Source of the DNA: Candidatus Methanophagales archaeon
GTDB taxonomy: Archaea; Halobacteriota; Syntropharchaeia; Alkanophagales; Methanospirareceae
NCBI GenBank assembly: GCA_003601795.1
Contig: PIXU01000012.1
Span: 1 to 5,051 of the forward strand
Direction of reading: 5' to 3'
DNA: 5,051 nt
Part shown: piece after piece, positions 4,221-5,051 of the stretch
How the letters are laid out: every line of letters begins with the position of its first letter
Position numbering within the stretch: position 1 is the first letter of the stretch
Notes under the pieces: generated by a model
Told to the model about the DNA's origin: nothing
The model's input: only the letters and a program-made list of their open reading frames with translations
Databases searched by the model: none
Program-made: the position numbers and the translations under genes

Positions 4221-4232
4221 AATTTAAATATA
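4221..4232 (+). promoter_or_regulatory. TATA-like promoter of the VapBC remnant (leaderless transcript likely)
   Basis: AATTTAAATATA is centred about 27 bases before the ATG at 4254, and no ribosome binding site lies in between. This is the geometry expected of an archaeal leaderless transcript starting at or next to the ATG. Confidence 0.5.
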
Positions 4233-4253
4233 CTCTACATCTAAATATAAAAC

Positions 4254-4494
4254 ATGGGAACATTCACCGTAAATATTAAGGACGAAGTAGAGAAGGAATT
4301 TAAAGCGGTTGCCAGCATTGTTCACGGAGGCAAAAAGGGGTATTTGGAAAAAAGCAGTCGTTGATGCGATGCAAAGATGGATAGAAGAAAAGAGGCAGGA
4401 AAAGATTGCGGAAAGGGAACTAAAACTATTGGAGAAGGGATTTAACTTTGGAAAGAAGTTGTATAAGACGAGAGATGAGTTGCATGAACGATGA
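4254..4494 (+). pseudogene. vapB: VapB-like antitoxin, one-base frameshift
   Basis: ATG at 4254 opens MGTFTVNIKDEVEKEFKAVA and continues to KKGYLEKSSR, then stops at TGA. The expected continuation is in the next frame: KAVVDAMQRWIEEKRQEKIA, then LLEKGFNFGKKLYKTRDELH and ER, ending at TGA 4492-4494. A single extra A in a run of six A's after TTGG (about 4348-4353) explains the shift, giving LEKSS in place of a typical L-G-K-A. Joined, it would be a 79-80 residue archaeal ribbon-helix-helix VapB with the common C-terminal YK.RDELHER. It would neutralise the PIN toxin that overlaps its 3' end by 11 bases. The break is either real decay or a homopolymer sequencing error; the damaged toxin next door favours decay. 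Confidence 0.8.
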
Positions 4495-4745
4495 GATTTG
4501 TCTAATCGATACAAACATACTGGCCTACGCGTATGATGAAAGTGAAATAAAGAAGCATGAAATATGTAAGCGTTTGATCGATGAATGTTGGAGATTAAGG
4601 GAGAAGTATAGCATCTCGATACAAAATTTATCAGAGTTTTATGTCGTTATCACAAAATAATATTTTCTGCATTTACACAGAAAATGGCGATTTCAAGAGT
4701 ATTCCATGGTTAAAAGTTATAAATCCCTTTGAAGTGAGGGATTAA
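4484..4745 (+). pseudogene. vapC: VapC PIN-domain toxin with internal deletion
   Basis: ATG at 4484 begins MNDEICLIDTNILAYAYDES, the PIN-domain start with the first acidic ligand D9 in IDTN, and runs to IQNLSEFYVVITK with the second acidic residue E51, then TAA at 4658-4660. A normal VapC has about 130-140 residues. The missing C-terminus reappears out of frame at 4671-4745 as IYTENGDFKSIPWLKVINPF plus EVRD and a stop, the usual PIN ending with the YTEN.DF acidic motif. About 45-55 residues with the third catalytic aspartate are therefore deleted near 4655-4670, and the frame is shifted. VapC enzymes are RNases; this one cannot be active. It overlaps the frameshifted VapB upstream, so the whole module is dead. 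Confidence 0.85.
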
Positions 4746-4793
4746 CATGCAATAACTGTGATATATAATATTGTGAGGTATGTAATGAGTTAT

Positions 4794-4949
4794 TCATTTT
4801 TCCTCTTCTAATGCTTTTTCAGATTTTAAGACTTTTACAACCTGTTTCTTGAAGGATGGAATATTATTTCTCACAGTGTCCCACACAGCTTCTAAGTCAA
4901 TCCCAAAATAATCATGGATTAAAAGTATCCTCTCCAAAATGATTGGTAA
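4794..4949 (-). pseudogene. HEPN-domain (DUF86/HepT-like) toxin, C-terminal remnant
   Basis: The minus-strand frame ending in TGA at 4794-4796 reads RILLIHDYFGIDLEAVWDTV, then RNNIPSFKKQVVKVLKSEKA and LEEEK. This is the characteristic C-terminal end of DUF86/HepT HEPN proteins, including the Rx4H catalytic motif (RILLIH, more usually RN.LIH) and the FGID..VWDTV stretch. HepT proteins are RNase toxins paired with MNT nucleotidyltransferase antitoxins. About two thirds of the usual 110-140 residues are absent: upstream the frame loses similarity after about ALPIILE and meets a TAG at 4965-4967. No MNT partner is visible in the window. It converges on the VapC remnant with 48 bases between stops. 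Confidence 0.75.
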
Positions 4950-4967
4950 TGCACTGAAGACATACTA

Positions 4968-5051
4968 CACCCCAGAGTTATCCCCAAGTCAGACATACTA
5001 TTCAGTCATACATCGACAATCAATATTCTACTGCACTACGTGGTATATCCC
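4968..5051. other. Unassigned sequence at the window end
   Basis: I see no convincing coding frame, RNA gene or repeat in these last 84 bases. The HEPN homology has already ended, so a junction lies between about 4935 and 4967 and this is probably the flank of a different, unidentified element. Confidence 0.3.

Noticed and set aside
4448..4483. Upstream ATG as the VapC start
   Set aside because: The first 12 residues (MERSCIRREMSC) are the out-of-frame end of VapB. MNDEICLIDTN from 4484 is the normal PIN-domain start and gives the usual short overlap.
4224..4514. Minus-strand 96-codon frame opposite VapB
   Set aside because: Antisense to the VapB remnant, which has recognisable motifs and a promoter; the reverse protein looks like no known family.
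4746..4793. Possible small RNA or bidirectional terminator between VapC and HEPN remnants
   Set aside because: AT-rich with no clear stem-loop; T-runs near 4797 are too weak to call.

Overview
The window looks archaeal. Several genes are preceded by AT-rich TATA-like boxes about 25-30 bases from the likely transcript start. One gene (from 4254) appears leaderless, while others have GGTGA or GGAGG ribosome binding sites. The gene types (archaeal VapBC, RelBE, DUF4258/DUF2283, BrnT, HEPN/DUF86, and archaeal-style nucleotide-sugar dehydrogenase and epimerase) suggest a euryarchaeal genome. An anaerobic methane- or alkane-oxidising lineage such as ANME-1 is possible, but that is inference only.

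Layout, left to right. Positions 1-153 hold the C-terminal end of an unrecognised plus-strand protein. From 154 to about 4126 everything recognisable is on the minus strand and alternates between two kinds of material. The first kind is debris of cell-surface polysaccharide genes: three pieces of one type of NAD-dependent sugar epimerase (154-219, 1099-1642, 2194-2540) and two pieces of UDP-sugar dehydrogenases (about 2590-2666 and 3461-4126). The second kind is small toxin-antitoxin-like modules that look intact: BrnT toxin plus a multidomain zinc-finger antitoxin (253-1005), DUF4258/DUF2283 (1629-2155) and RelB/RelE (2674-3140). On the plus strand, 4254-4745 holds a broken VapBC pair: the antitoxin has a one-base frameshift and the toxin an internal deletion. 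On the minus strand, 4794 to about 4949 holds the C-terminal tail of a HEPN/DUF86 protein. The last 84 bases show nothing I can assign.

How it fits together. In the ancestral state, a dehydrogenase and an epimerase would oxidise and epimerise a UDP-sugar (UDP-GlcNAc type) for surface glycans. Neither activity can be made from this window, because the dehydrogenase lacks its catalytic-cysteine half and every epimerase copy lacks its NAD-binding half. The intact parts are the three toxin-antitoxin-like modules. Two use four-base ATGA stop/start overlaps typical of coupled translation. Short repeats sit at several gene breakpoints: a 35-bp tandem repeat, an ACAGATT triple repeat, a 69-bp palindromic in-frame insertion and a shared segment of about 50 bp upstream of two modules. 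The region reads as a recombination hotspot in a surface-polysaccharide locus where modules accumulated as host genes decayed.
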